A stretch of 58,973 nucleotides of DNA, taken from NCBI GenBank assembly GCA_016794985.1, contig JAEUIQ010000038.1, forward strand, positions 1 through 58,973, written 5' to 3'. Positions 1 to 9,122 of this stretch are shown piece by piece. The DNA is from Planctomycetaceae bacterium (GTDB lineage: Bacteria > Planctomycetota > Planctomycetia > Pirellulales > Pirellulaceae). The position numbers and the translations under genes are program-made. The stretch's first letter is position 1, and every line of letters starts with the position of its first letter. The notes under the pieces are model-generated. The model was not told the origin of the DNA. It saw only the letters and a list, made by a program, of their open reading frames with translations, and did no database searches.

Positions 1-126
1 CTCACACTCTCCACTCTCCAATCTCCACTCTCCACTCTCCACTCTCCACTCTCCACTCTCCACTCTCCACTCTCCACTCTCCACTCTCCACTCTCCACTC
101 TCCACTCTCCACTCTCCACTCTCCAC
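1..126. repeat. 7-bp tandem repeat (minisatellite), truncated by window edge
   Basis: The first ~126 bases are about 18 near-identical head-to-tail copies of the heptamer CTCTCCA (TGGAGAG on the other strand), with a few variants near the left edge. Because 7 is not a multiple of 3, every reading frame is repetitive; the minus-strand translation is a run of (ESGEWRV)-like heptapeptides. I see no start signal or conserved protein attached to it, so I treat it as non-coding. The array continues beyond the left edge of the window. It lies upstream of the HD-GYP gene and may vary in length between strains by slippage. Confidence 0.95.
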
Positions 127-216
127 GATTGACCCTAACGCTTAAGCCAGCCCATACGGCCGATGCAACTCCTAGAACCGTTATAGCTTGACATAAGAAA
201 GTAGCGATTGAATGGC

Positions 217-1494
217 ATGACTGCCCGCTCGTGTGGCGTGATCTTTGAGAATACCGATAAACTGTCGGGAATCGAATTCGTAGCCAACCTCGCTCGTGAG
301 TTAACATTGTCGACCGTGTCCTGGAATAATGGTGCTCGCTTGCCCAGCTATTCATCGCCCTCGATCGGCGATGAGGCGGGAGCGTTTTTGGACGAGTTGG
401 ATTTGGCATTGCAACAAATCGACTCGGAACCGGAATTGGTCGAAGTCTGCTTGACTCGGTTTATCGATCGAGTGCCAGCCGAGGGCATGTCGATCCAACG
501 ATTTTCGCAAGCCGACCAATCTTCTCCAGAAGCGGCCATGTCTCTACCGAATTCGCGGGGTTGGCATTCGCGCGGACGTTGTCCATTGCCACCGCCCTTG
601 GCCGATAACCTAGCCGAAGTTTTGCGGGTCGCTCAAGTTCCGAAGCCAGTCGTCGTGAATCGAAGTGTGTCTCAATCACGATCGTGGCCATATCCGGAAG
701 TTCGACAAGCGATCGTTCGAGCTTTGCGAAAAGGCGAGCAGGTCTGGGGTTACCTCACGGTCTTTAATCATTTGGAAGATGCGGAATTCGATCGCGAGTC
801 GGCGTGGTGGGTCGAGGCGATTTCCCAAGCAGTTGAGCAACACTTGCAACGCATGGAAGCCGAACGATCGGCCACGGAACTTGGGATCACCACGGCGGAA
901 GTTTTGTTAAGGAGCTTGCAGCAAAAAGACAACGTCACTTACGAACACAGCCTGCGCGTGGGTGAGTTGTCGCTGTTGTTGGCAAAAAATTTGGGATGTT
1001 CGTTTGCCGATCAACAAATGCTGTACTTGGGCGCTATTCTTCACGACATTGGGAAGTTGTCGATCGATGGTTCCATTCTGCGAAAGGCCGGGGATCTAAG
1101 CGACTCGGATTTGGAACGCCTCCGCGAGCATCCTCAATTGGGGCACGATCTGTTGAAGTGTTTTGATTCTTTGGCGCACATTCTGCCCATTGCTCTATTT
1201 CATCATGAACAACCGGACGGAGGGGGTTATCCCTTGGGACTTGAACTGGACCAGATCCCTTGGCCCGCGAGATTGGTGTCGGTTGCAGATTCTTATGATG
1301 CGTTAACTCGCGACCGCCCTTATCGGCAGGGTTATAGCCATGAACGAGCGATGCAGATTCTTCGCGAGGGGGCGGGACAGCAATGGGACGCGGAGATGGT
1401 CCGAGCATTGGAGTCGGCAAGCGAGGCCGTCGAATCTTTGGAAACTCGAGCGCCGCTGCTTCGGGTTGCGTTAGGCGGTTCGGGTCTGCCCTAA
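217..1494 (+). CDS. HD-GYP domain protein (putative c-di-GMP phosphodiesterase)
   Basis: Predicted cytosolic signalling protein of about 425 aa. The N-terminal ~215 residues look like a degenerate GAF-type sensor region. The C-terminal half is an HD-GYP domain with an HSLRVGELS helix, LHDIGK (metal-binding His-Asp, near residue 277) and HHEQPDGGGYP (GYP signature, near 330), followed by VADSYDALTRDRPYR, which is typical of the family. HD-GYP proteins hydrolyse cyclic di-GMP, and the intact metal and GYP motifs suggest activity. I chose the ATG at 217; a TTG at 208 in the same frame is an alternative, and neither has a clear ribosome-binding site. It has no transmembrane segment or response-regulator receiver domain. 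It lies about 145 bases ahead of ribBA, so co-transcription is possible but not shown. Confidence 0.9.
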   Translation: MTARSCGVIFENTDKLSGIEFVANLARELTLSTVSWNNGARLPSYSSPSIGDEAGAFLDELDLALQQIDSEPELVEVCLTRFIDRVPAEGMSIQRFSQADQSSPEAAMSLPNSRGWHSRGRCPLPPPLADNLAEVLRVAQVPKPVVVNRSVSQSRSWPYPEVRQAIVRALRKGEQVWGYLTVFNHLEDAEFDRESAWWVEAISQAVEQHLQRMEAERSATELGITTAEVLLRSLQQKDNVTYEHSLRVGELSLLLAKNLGCSFADQQMLYLGAILHDIGKLSIDGSILRKAGDLSDSDLERLREHPQLGHDLLKCFDSLAHILPIALFHHEQPDGGGYPLGLELDQIPWPARLVSVADSYDALTRDRPYRQGYSHERAMQILREGAGQQWDAEMVRALESASEAVESLETRAPLLRVALGGSGLP

Positions 1495-1640
1495 AGTCGT
1501 TTCCGGGCCAAGTCGGCGGTTTTGGGGAGCGTGGCTCACACCTAACGGATTTTCCGCTCGACCGTTATACTGGGCGGGAGGCGAAATGTTCCGGTCAGAT
1601 TGGTTCGCGATCGGTATTCCCTGCGATCGGAGTGTAGCTG

Positions 1641-2867
1641 GTGCCAAATTCATTTTCTTCCATCCCTGCCGCAGTTGATGCGATTCGGCGCGGCCAAGTC
1701 GTCATTGTGTTGGACGATGAGAACCGCGAGAACGAGGGTGACTATATCTGCGCGGCCGAATTAGCGACCCCGGATGCCATCAACCTGATCATGAGCGGTC
1801 GTGGCGATTTTTGCATGCCGGTCTTGCCGGAAGCCGCCCAGCGGTTGGAGCTAAAGCCACTCTGCGAGGGACAGAATTCGACCCCGTTTAGCACGGCCTT
1901 CCTGACTCCCTTGGATCATCGCAGCGCTCGGACCGGTATTACGGCCGAAGAGCGAGCGAAGTGCGTGCGGGCCATCGCGGATCCCAATAGTCAACCTTCC
2001 GATTTTGTTCGCCCCGGTCACGTGCACATGCTGTTGGCCAAAGAGGGTGGAGTCTTGCGTCGTGCAGGACATACCGAAGCCGCCGTTGATTTGGCGCGAA
2101 TGGCTGGATTGCAACCCGCTGGTGTCCTTTGTGAAATCCTCAGTGATTCGGGCGACCGAGCCAACCGAGATGAGTTGATGGCGTTGGCAAAGCGACATCA
2201 ACTGGAAATCATCACCATTGAAGATTTGATCGCGTATCGACGTGTCAGCGAAAAATTGGTGTCGCCGTCGGCCAGCGCCAAGTTGCCCACGCGCTACGGC
2301 AACTTTCGCATCGTCGTATATCAAGTCAAATACGAAACCCAAGAGCCTATCGCGTTGGTTTTTGGTGATTTGTCCCAAGCGGATCGACCGCCGCTGGTTC
2401 GCATGCACTCGAGTTGTTTTACCGGTGACTTGTTGAGCTCGCTGCGATGTGATTGCGGGGATCAACTGAATATGGCGCTAAAGATGATCGCCGATGACGG
2501 TTGCGGCGTGGTCGTTTACCTGCCTCAAGAAGGGCGTGGGATCGGTTTGATGGCCAAGATCCGCGCGTACAGCCTGCAAGACGAGGGATTGGATACCGTC
2601 GAGGCCAATCATGCACTTGGCTTCCAAGCAGACATGCGAGACTACGGAGTCGGAATCCAGATTCTGAAGGATTTAGGGTTAAGTCAAATTCGTTTGTTGA
2701 CCAACAACCCCAAGAAAACAGAAGCGTTCAACTTGCGTGGCTTCAATCTAGAAGTTGTCGATCAAGTTCCAATCGTTCCAACCATCAACCCATTCAACAG
2801 CTCCTACTTGGCGACGAAACGCGACAAGTTGGGCCACAAACTGCCTGGCCAATTGGAGCAGGAGTAA
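1641..2867 (+). CDS. ribBA: Bifunctional 3,4-DHBP synthase / GTP cyclohydrolase II
   Basis: Makes both precursors of riboflavin: the RibB half converts ribulose 5-phosphate to 3,4-dihydroxy-2-butanone 4-phosphate, and the RibA half opens GTP. Residues ~1-205 carry the DHBP synthase acidic loop DDENRENEGD (25-34) and GVLRRAGHTEAAVDLARMAG (137-156). Residues ~215-408 are GTP cyclohydrolase II, with the zinc cysteines C259, C270 and C272 in SSCFTGDLLSSLRCDCGDQL and the PQEGRGIGL motif. Length (408 aa) is normal for RibBA. The start is GTG at 1641; upstream stops leave little room for another. I saw no obvious FMN riboswitch in the ~145-base leader. purK begins 7 bases after the stop codon, so the two are probably co-transcribed. 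Confidence 0.97.
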   Translation: MPNSFSSIPAAVDAIRRGQVVIVLDDENRENEGDYICAAELATPDAINLIMSGRGDFCMPVLPEAAQRLELKPLCEGQNSTPFSTAFLTPLDHRSARTGITAEERAKCVRAIADPNSQPSDFVRPGHVHMLLAKEGGVLRRAGHTEAAVDLARMAGLQPAGVLCEILSDSGDRANRDELMALAKRHQLEIITIEDLIAYRRVSEKLVSPSASAKLPTRYGNFRIVVYQVKYETQEPIALVFGDLSQADRPPLVRMHSSCFTGDLLSSLRCDCGDQLNMALKMIADDGCGVVVYLPQEGRGIGLMAKIRAYSLQDEGLDTVEANHALGFQADMRDYGVGIQILKDLGLSQIRLLTNNPKKTEAFNLRGFNLEVVDQVPIVPTINPFNSSYLATKRDKLGHKLPGQLEQE

Positions 2868-2874
2868 GCCTCCG

Positions 2875-4074
2875 ATGAGTACTGAAACAAGTCGAGAATT
2901 CACAGCGCTCAGGCCGAGGCAACTCAGTAAAGAAATCTCGGTGTCTCCGATTGGACCGGGTGCAACCCTTGGGGTCGTCGGTGGCGGACAACTGGGTCGG
3001 ATGTTTGCCTTGGCAGCCCGGCGCATGGGGTATCGAGTGGCAGTGTGGTCGGAAGAAATTGGGCCGGCAACCGAATGTGCCGATCAAGTCTTGATCGCCG
3101 ACTACTCCGACATGAGCGCCGGTCGAAAATTCTTTCAGTCGATCGCGGCCTTGACGTTCGAAACCGAAAAATTGCCGGTGGAGTTGTTTCAAGAAGCGAT
3201 CCGATTCGTTCCCGTCCGACCGGGCATTCCGTTTCTGGAAATGTCGCAAAATCGGATTCGAGAAAAGACGGGCTTGCAACAAGGCGACTTGCCGGTAGGT
3301 CCGTTTCATATCACTCGAAGTTTGGCTGACTTGGAAAACGGAATTGCCAAATTAGGTACACCGGCGATCCTGAAAACGGCCAGCGGCGGCTACGACGGAA
3401 AAGGACAGATTCGGATTGACGAGGGTGCCGACCTATCCCAGGTTTGGCGCGAAATTGGGACTTCCGAAGCAATTCTGGAGGCCTTTGTACCGTTCGTGGA
3501 CGAGATCAGTGTTGTGGCAGCCCGTGATGTTGCCGGGAATTGTGTTACTTATGGGCCGATCCACAATACGCACGAACATCACATTTTGGATGTTTCTTAT
3601 TGTCCAATTAATGTTCCTCCCATGGTTCGCCAACGAGCGATCGAGATCACTACAAGAATTGCTCAAGAATTTTCGGTGGTCGGCGTTTTTTGCGTCGAAC
3701 TATTCGTGTTGGGTGACGGGCAAGTTTGGGTCAATGAGATTGCCCCTCGACCGCATAACTCGGGTCATTTGACCATCGAGGGACACGTTACTTCTCAATT
3801 CGAGCAACAGGTTCGTTGCCTGTGCGGATTTCCGGTTGGTTCGGCCGATCTGATCCGACCTGTGGCGATGGCCAACCTGTTGGGCGATCGCTGGCTCGGG
3901 GGCGAACCCGATTGGGAACGACTGGCCCGAGAGTTTCCGGAGGTGCAACTGCATCTGTACGGCAAGACCGAAGCACGACGAGGACGCAAGATGGGACACT
4001 TGACCGTTCTCGGCACTTCCTCGAGCGAGGCGGCGGCGAAAGTTATCGCGGCGCGAGCGGTACTCGCACGATAG
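2875..4074 (+). CDS. purK: N5-carboxyaminoimidazole ribonucleotide synthase
   Basis: Purine biosynthesis enzyme that uses ATP and bicarbonate to carboxylate AIR to N5-CAIR. About 399 aa with the ATP-grasp layout: the Rossmann-like start GVVGGGQLGRMFALAARRMG, ATP-binding ILKTASGGYDGKGQIRI, and the metal/phosphate region VNEIAPRPHNSGHLTIEG. The ATG at 2875 is preceded by GGAG at 2861-2864, 10 bases upstream; earlier in-frame codons run inside ribBA and are not needed. The N-terminus has a ~27-residue extension before the first beta strand. The partner purE is usually adjacent but here lies about 12.6 kb downstream (16694-17197). It follows ribBA by 7 bases and precedes dgt by 28 bases, which suggests one nucleotide-metabolism operon. 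Confidence 0.97.
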   Translation: MSTETSREFTALRPRQLSKEISVSPIGPGATLGVVGGGQLGRMFALAARRMGYRVAVWSEEIGPATECADQVLIADYSDMSAGRKFFQSIAALTFETEKLPVELFQEAIRFVPVRPGIPFLEMSQNRIREKTGLQQGDLPVGPFHITRSLADLENGIAKLGTPAILKTASGGYDGKGQIRIDEGADLSQVWREIGTSEAILEAFVPFVDEISVVAARDVAGNCVTYGPIHNTHEHHILDVSYCPINVPPMVRQRAIEITTRIAQEFSVVGVFCVELFVLGDGQVWVNEIAPRPHNSGHLTIEGHVTSQFEQQVRCLCGFPVGSADLIRPVAMANLLGDRWLGGEPDWERLAREFPEVQLHLYGKTEARRGRKMGHLTVLGTSSSEAAAKVIAARAVLAR

Positions 4075-4102
4075 GTATTCCAAGATCAACTTGAATTGAC
4101 TC

Positions 4103-5245
4103 ATGAACGATATTTCTAGCTCCCGGCCTTGGCTCTCGCGCACCTTTGTTGACGATCGCGAGACGGTGCTTTTGGCCAAGTACGCGATGTTCAGCCGTGA
4201 TTCACTGGGCAGGCGTCGCCCAGAACCTCCCCACCCGTATCGCGGACCGTTTCAAAGGGACCGAGATCGAATTTTGCACAGTTCGGCCTACCGTCGCCTG
4301 AGTGGCAAGATGCAAGTCTTTACCGGCGAAATGGGCGACTATCATCGCACTCGGCTGACACATACTCAAGAAGTTGCAACCACCGCACGAACCATTGGAC
4401 GGGCGTTGCGATTGAATGAAGATCTCATCGAAGCATTGGCCTTGATGCACGATATTGGTCATCCACCTTACGGACACTGCGGGGAAGACGCATTGGACGA
4501 AGTCATGCGTCCTTATGGCGGATTTTCGCACAACCGCTTTGCGTTAACGATCGTCGAAGAAATGGAGTTTCGATATCAGCGGCATCCCGGCCTGAACCTG
4601 ACGGCGGAAGTACTAGCAGGGCAAGCCGATCGAACGGAAAAGAACAAATTGGATCGGTCCTCGCTGCTGGAGGTCCAATTGGTCGATGCCGCCGACAGCA
4701 CGGCTTACGATGCTCATGATACCGACGATGCGATCAAGTTGGGCTTAGTTACGCTGGATCAACTGCAACAGGTACCATTGATCCATGAATGTGTCGAGCA
4801 AGTCCGCGAGCATTACTCGGAGCTCTCAGAGCGATTCTTGAGCAAAGCCGTGGTCCATCACTTGGTAAATTGGCAGGTGACGGACATGATCGAACACAAT
4901 GCGCGAGAACTCCAACAACGCGATTTCCAAAGTAGTGCTGAAGCCATGTCGAGTGGGTTTCGGATTGGTCCTTCACCTGAATTGGCTGAAAAGAAACGCG
5001 TGCTCGAAGGGTTCCTCTTTCAGAATGTCTACCGGCACCCCAAGTTAATCGCCGTTCGTCAACAAGCGCACGACAAAATTCAAACCTTGTGGCGACTTTA
5101 CGTTGAAGACCCCAGTCGCTTGCCAAAAAAGTACCAGATTCGCGCCGAACACATTGGAATTCATGCCATGGCGGGACACTATATCGCGGGTATGACGGAT
5201 CGGTTCTTTGAAGACACTTACCGGTTGATGGTCCATTCCAGATAA
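4103..5245 (+). CDS. dgt: Deoxyguanosinetriphosphate triphosphohydrolase-like HD protein
   Basis: HD-superfamily dNTPase of 380 aa. The metal-binding HD signature is visible in HTQEVATTARTIGRAL and ALMHDIGHPPYGHCGEDALD, preceded by RDRILHSSAYRRLSGKMQVF, a family-typical segment. Dgt enzymes release tripolyphosphate from dGTP or other dNTPs and help set dNTP pools. The length matches the short bacterial deoxyguanosinetriphosphate triphosphohydrolase-like subfamily rather than the ~500 aa E. coli Dgt, so substrate specificity is open. It starts 28 bases after purK stops, on the same strand, consistent with an operon with ribBA and purK (all touch purine nucleotides). No unusual residues noted. 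Confidence 0.93.
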   Translation: MNDISSSRPWLSRTFVDDRETVLLAKYAMFSRDSLGRRRPEPPHPYRGPFQRDRDRILHSSAYRRLSGKMQVFTGEMGDYHRTRLTHTQEVATTARTIGRALRLNEDLIEALALMHDIGHPPYGHCGEDALDEVMRPYGGFSHNRFALTIVEEMEFRYQRHPGLNLTAEVLAGQADRTEKNKLDRSSLLEVQLVDAADSTAYDAHDTDDAIKLGLVTLDQLQQVPLIHECVEQVREHYSELSERFLSKAVVHHLVNWQVTDMIEHNARELQQRDFQSSAEAMSSGFRIGPSPELAEKKRVLEGFLFQNVYRHPKLIAVRQQAHDKIQTLWRLYVEDPSRLPKKYQIRAEHIGIHAMAGHYIAGMTDRFFEDTYRLMVHSR

Positions 5246-5453
5246 AAGCCTAGCCGAAACAAGGGCCAGACTTTATACTTTCAGCATCCGTGGGAGTGGA
5301 TTGTCAATACGACTTTTTAAGCCGCTCTCGAAGGGGAATCGCAACCTGCAACGTAAGTGGGGGGAGCTTAAGCGAAATCTCCTGAGCCGAGGCGGTGGGT
5401 CGAGATATTGACGGGGATCCGTGGAGGGTGAATTTCCTAGAGAACAATGCGGC

Positions 5454-5612
5454 GAAGCATTTGCTCTGGCGATAACAACCCCGCACGGGCCGAAACAACC
5501 CTAGCCAGTGTGCGTAAGCCATTGGTTAGAGTAACATCTCGTCCAGAAAAGGCCGCAACGGTCGACACAAACACCGAGCGAGAGTTTTTAAAAATGCTGC
5601 ACAGCGTTGCCT
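5454..5612 (+). repeat. Dispersed ~160-bp element, copy 1
   Basis: First of three near-full-length copies of an element in this window (others at 51431-51590 on the minus strand and 55271-55430 on the plus strand). Shared blocks in order are GAAGCATTT at the left end, a GGCCCG/GGGCC-like short hairpin, AACCCTAGCCAGTGTGCG followed by TAAGCCATTGGTTAGAGT, CATCTCGTCCAGAAAAGG, a CACAA-GCGA segment, and GCACAGCGTTGCCT at the right end. This copy sits in the 468-base gap between dgt and the PIN/TRAM gene. The rest of that gap shows no gene that I can support. No terminal target duplications were recognised. Confidence 0.85.
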
Positions 5613-5713
5613 GGGGGTGGACACGGGCTCCGGAGTAAGCGACGAGCGGTTCCAATGATCGTTTCGGCCCGGCCCTCCCCTCATCGCTGGAATTTATTGA
5701 AGGTCGCAATGAA

Positions 5714-6766
5714 ATGATGTTATGGGTGCTTCGAGTTGTTTTCATCTTGTTGGCAGGAAGCATCGGGCTGACGTGGACCGAATTGGATCTGCCGTTTCTG
5801 ACGTACGGCTACTATTGGATCCTGCCGGTAACACTCTTGGCGGCGTTGCTGGTGATCGCTGCAGATATTTTGATCAAAGAAAAACGAATTGATTCGCTGA
5901 GTAGCATTTACTTCGGCATCATCGTGGGATTGTTTCTGAACTTCATGGCGATGTTGGCTTTGGAACCCTATTTCAACCAACTGATCGCGGATAATGCCGC
6001 GAACGGGGAAGCAATTCGCACAGCGGTTTCATTGTCGTTAGGCATCACGTTGTGCTACATCACGACCAGCTTCATTGTTCAGACGAAAGACGACTTTCGC
6101 TTCATCGTGCCCTATGTTCAGTTCTCCCGGGAGATTCGTGGTGGACGACCATACCTGCTGGACACCAGTGCGATCATTGATGGTCGAATTGCTGATGTCG
6201 TACAGGGTGGCTTGATTGACAACAAATTGATTGTACCCAGCTTTGTATTGACCGAACTTCAGAGCATTGCCGACAGCACCGACAAAGTTCGCCGAGCCCG
6301 AGGCAAACGTGGCTTGGATGTACTGAGCCGGATGCAAAGCGATCACAATATTGATCTCTCGATCTACGAGCAAGAACGGTCGGATTCAGCCAACGCTCCG
6401 GCCGACCAACGACTCGTTCAGTTGGCCCACCAATTAGAGGCCAAAATTGTTACTAGCGACCAAAATCTCAACAAGATTGCCAAACTTCATCAGGTCAAGG
6501 TCATCAATCTGAATGATTTGGCCAATGCCATGAAGTCCATCTTCTTGCCCGGCGAAAAATTGGCCACGCGTATCGTTCGCCCCGGCGAAAGCCCCGGGCA
6601 AGGTGTAGGATATTTAGAAGATGGCACGATGATTGTCGTCGATGGAGCGCGTGAGTTGATTGGCAAAGATGTCACCGCTTCGGTGACCAGCGTCCTGCAA
6701 ACCAGCGCCGGGCGTATGATTTTCGGAACATTGGATCAGGTCGCACCCGCCAAACCTTCACGGTAG
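5714..6766 (+). CDS. PIN/TRAM-domain membrane protein (YacL-like)
   Basis: 350 aa. The N-terminal ~125 residues hold about four hydrophobic membrane segments (LRVVFILLAGSIGL, WILPVTLLAALLVIAADIL, FGIIVGLFLNFMAMLAL and a fourth near residue 105). A PIN domain follows, with LLDTSAIIDGRIAD, LTELQ, DKVRRARGKRGLDVL and VTSDQNLNKIA supplying the acidic nuclease residues. The C-terminal ~65 residues are a TRAM-like beta-barrel (GQGVGYLEDGTMIVVDGA), thought to bind RNA. The architecture is that of YacL/PilT-type proteins, predicted membrane-anchored RNA nucleases of unsettled physiological role. The ATG at 5714 is followed directly by the first membrane helix; the first Met codon is doubled nearby (TGAAATGATG). 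Its last 31 bases overlap the 3' end of the convergent SDR gene. Confidence 0.9.
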   Translation: MMLWVLRVVFILLAGSIGLTWTELDLPFLTYGYYWILPVTLLAALLVIAADILIKEKRIDSLSSIYFGIIVGLFLNFMAMLALEPYFNQLIADNAANGEAIRTAVSLSLGITLCYITTSFIVQTKDDFRFIVPYVQFSREIRGGRPYLLDTSAIIDGRIADVVQGGLIDNKLIVPSFVLTELQSIADSTDKVRRARGKRGLDVLSRMQSDHNIDLSIYEQERSDSANAPADQRLVQLAHQLEAKIVTSDQNLNKIAKLHQVKVINLNDLANAMKSIFLPGEKLATRIVRPGESPGQGVGYLEDGTMIVVDGARELIGKDVTASVTSVLQTSAGRMIFGTLDQVAPAKPSR

Positions 6767-7632
6767 CTTGGAAATTGCCACGGCGCCAAGTACCAAGTCC
6801 TCAACCGGCGATTGTCGATGTATTTTTGATTTGACGAACGTCCACCGACCTCCGTAAACACCGGCGGCGGACAACGAAGCGATTCGGACAAGAACCCATA
6901 AAAGTCGCGTCTGCGAACCGGATGTCCATCACAAACATTGAGGACAGACCAACTTGGCGGTCGAGTCACTGCATAGGACAAGATGGAAGCAGCGTCCTCC
7001 ACATGAATCAAATTCAGCCATCCGTCAGCAGAACCTACCATGGGCGATCCACTCTTTAGCTGCTGCAAATTTGGAATGCGTTCCAGCGAATAAATCCCCG
7101 CCAAACGGAATGAACAATAAGGGACGGCGCATTCCGTTTTCAGAAGTTCCTCGCATGCGACGCTGGCGATCGCGCCTGGACGCTCTGGTCCCAACGGCGC
7201 TGACTCATCGAAGGTTTCGCTCGGAAGCCGAAAAACTTCAGCAGCTGAATGGCAGTTATCACGTTCCGACGCGCGAGCGTAAACACCTGTCGTGCTAACA
7301 AACTGAATTGGGCAAGAATCGCTGGGCTGGCGCCGCGACAAAGACATTGCGGCGCGCGTAGCCGACAAATAAATCGTCGTATGGTCTTGCCCTTGTTGGC
7401 GATCGTTTCCAATACAAATCGTGATCGAGGCAAGAGTCGTTCCCGCCAACTGTGAAGCCCACGCCGACCAATCGGCCGGGTCCACGACGGTCGCTTCAAT
7501 TCCTTCGCTATGAAGTCTTTGGGCTTTGGCTTCACTCCGGGTGATGGTCGAAACACGACCACCTTCCGCCATCAGTCGTTTCGCGAGACGGTACCCGAGA
7601 AAACCACAACCGAAAATAAAATGATTCGACAT
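6736..7632 (-). CDS. NAD(P)-dependent SDR / epimerase-like protein
   Basis: About 298 aa, predicted cytosolic. The N-terminus HFIFGCGFLGYRLAKRLM is an extended-SDR Rossmann motif (GxGxxG). Later segments FVSTTGVYA, CSFRLAGIYS and LNLIHVEDAASIL follow the pattern of atypical extended SDRs (YeeZ-like), which often lack the classical YxxxK pair, so catalysis is not assured. I chose the ATG at 7632, which has GGAG about 12 bases upstream; an in-frame ATG at 7683 would add 17 residues. The gene is divergent from gluQ across ~68 bases, which must hold both promoters. Its stop lies inside the end of the convergent PIN/TRAM gene. Substrate unknown. Confidence 0.82.
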   Translation of the reverse strand: MSNHFIFGCGFLGYRLAKRLMAEGGRVSTITRSEAKAQRLHSEGIEATVVDPADWSAWASQLAGTTLASITICIGNDRQQGQDHTTIYLSATRAAMSLSRRQPSDSCPIQFVSTTGVYARASERDNCHSAAEVFRLPSETFDESAPLGPERPGAIASVACEELLKTECAVPYCSFRLAGIYSLERIPNLQQLKSGSPMVGSADGWLNLIHVEDAASILSYAVTRPPSWSVLNVCDGHPVRRRDFYGFLSESLRCPPPVFTEVGGRSSNQKYIDNRRLRTWYLAPWQFPSYREGLAGAT

Positions 7633-7700
7633 CGTCGGGGATCGACTCCAAAGGACTACCGTAGCACTCACAAACTTGATCATGTGTTATCCTATCCACG

Positions 7701-8807
7701 ATGGCAACCGAAACAACCCTGCCGAACACCTGTATCGGAAGACTTGCACCCAGTCCGACGGGGGCACAACATGTTGGCAACGCCCGCACTTATTTATTGG
7801 CGTGGCTAAGTGCCCGAGTTCAACGAGGAAAGTTGCTGCTTCGAATCGAGGACATCGATTCACCGCGTGTGAAACCTTGGGCCATTGAACAGACACTCGA
7901 GGATCTGGCATGGCTGGGCTTGGATTGGGACGCTATTGAGCCCCGTTTGCCGCGAACAACCGCGACGCCATGTCTGCCGGACGGTATTTGGCTCCAAACG
8001 GACCGTGTCTCCATTTACGAACAATTCTTAGAAAAACTACGGCTCGCCGAGCGATTGTATCCCTGTTACTGTTCACGAAAAGACATCGAAGCCGCCGCCA
8101 GCGCACCTCATCCGGAAGACCACATGATTCGCTATCCGGACACATGTCGTCATCGTCATACTCCCGACGAACTCTTTCCGCATCGACTCGGTCACAACAC
8201 GCATACTCCTGAGATTCGAAGCACGCAAAGCGAATCAACTAAGCCGTTTGCCTGGCGATTTCGTTCTCAGAACAGCGAATTGATTTTCACTGACCTGATC
8301 GTGGGGCGGCAAACTGCAAATCCGCATCAATCACTGGGAGACTTCGTGATTGCGAAAAGCACGGGGCATATCGCATATCAATTGGCGGTGGTCATCGATG
8401 ACCATGAAATGGGAGTGACGGAAGTGATTCGGGGGGACGACTTGATTCCCAGCACTTTTTGGCAATTGGAAATTTACAAGTCCTTAGGCTGGACAGCTCC
8501 ACGCTTCGCTCATGTGCCACTGGTTGTCGGACCGGATGGGCGTCGTTTGGCCAAACGGCACGGCGATACCCGATTATCGGAGATTAGAAAGCATGGCCAA
8601 AGTTCAGAAAAACTACTGGGCTTCTTGGCCTACAGTTGTGGCCTTGTGGCCAGTCCCACTCCGACTACGGCGCGCGAACTACTGGAATCACTGCAACAAC
8701 GAATGGGTAACGATCGCGAATCATCCATCGCGGCGCTCCTTTGGAATAACTTGCCTAGAAACCCTTACGTGTTCGATGCCGCGACTTGGCATTCTCTCAT
8801 CAGTTAA
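7701..8807 (+). CDS. gluQ: Glutamyl-Q tRNA(Asp) synthetase
   Basis: GluRS paralogue that lacks the anticodon-binding domain and glutamylates queuosine in the wobble position of tRNA-Asp. Evidence: N-terminal IGRLAPSPTGAQHVGNARTY (class I HIGH-like motif HVGN), RIEDIDSPRVKPWAIEQTLEDL, and the zinc site CYC...YPDTC at about residues 118-150, in the spacing characteristic of GluQ-RS. RRLAKRHGDTRLSEI is the KMSKS-equivalent segment. At 368 aa it is longer than the ~300 aa typical of the family because of an insertion around residues 155-185, but it ends well short of a full GltX (~480 aa). The ATG at 7701 leaves a normal N-terminus. It implies that the organism makes queuosine. Confidence 0.93.
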   Translation: MATETTLPNTCIGRLAPSPTGAQHVGNARTYLLAWLSARVQRGKLLLRIEDIDSPRVKPWAIEQTLEDLAWLGLDWDAIEPRLPRTTATPCLPDGIWLQTDRVSIYEQFLEKLRLAERLYPCYCSRKDIEAAASAPHPEDHMIRYPDTCRHRHTPDELFPHRLGHNTHTPEIRSTQSESTKPFAWRFRSQNSELIFTDLIVGRQTANPHQSLGDFVIAKSTGHIAYQLAVVIDDHEMGVTEVIRGDDLIPSTFWQLEIYKSLGWTAPRFAHVPLVVGPDGRRLAKRHGDTRLSEIRKHGQSSEKLLGFLAYSCGLVASPTPTTARELLESLQQRMGNDRESSIAALLWNNLPRNPYVFDAATWHSLIS

Positions 8808-9122
8808 GCCGGTTGACATAAATTCAATGTTACGGCCATCGGACGTGCAGGATTGCGGTTCGCTCGGCGCGAATTCCAATGGAATCAGACGGATCGCTCG
8901 TCCTGCTCAACGTGCCTTCATCTTTCGACCAGCACAGGTAGGACCCTCTCGATTTGCATTGGATCGGTTTGAGAACTCCATGACATGCGAATGCCACCAT
9001 TGATGCATCGCGCAAGCAGGTCCATAGCCCACAGAACATGACCGGCGGTCGCACAGTTCGAAGTGCAAGCCGCCCCGTCTGAAACCGACGCGATGTCCCA
9101 CCTCGCTTCGATAACTTGATCC
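8808..9122. other. Gene-free stretch leading into IS remnant
   Basis: 315 bases with no convincing coding region. In the frame of the transposase remnant that follows there are several stops, and only a short segment just before 9123 (reading roughly SHLASIT, stop, SMSR) still resembles the end of an IS3 transposase catalytic core. The minus-strand open frame of 126 aa across this area has no recognisable domain and appears to be chance. This is probably decayed upstream IS sequence plus gluQ downstream DNA. Confidence 0.5.

Noticed and set aside
2..409. 135-aa minus-strand frame with ESGEWRV repeats
   Set aside because: It is produced by the 7-bp minisatellite and overlaps the HD-GYP gene; no start signal or family.
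7701..8807. Full-length glutamyl-tRNA synthetase
   Set aside because: The anticodon-binding domain is missing and the zinc-site spacing fits GluQ-RS.
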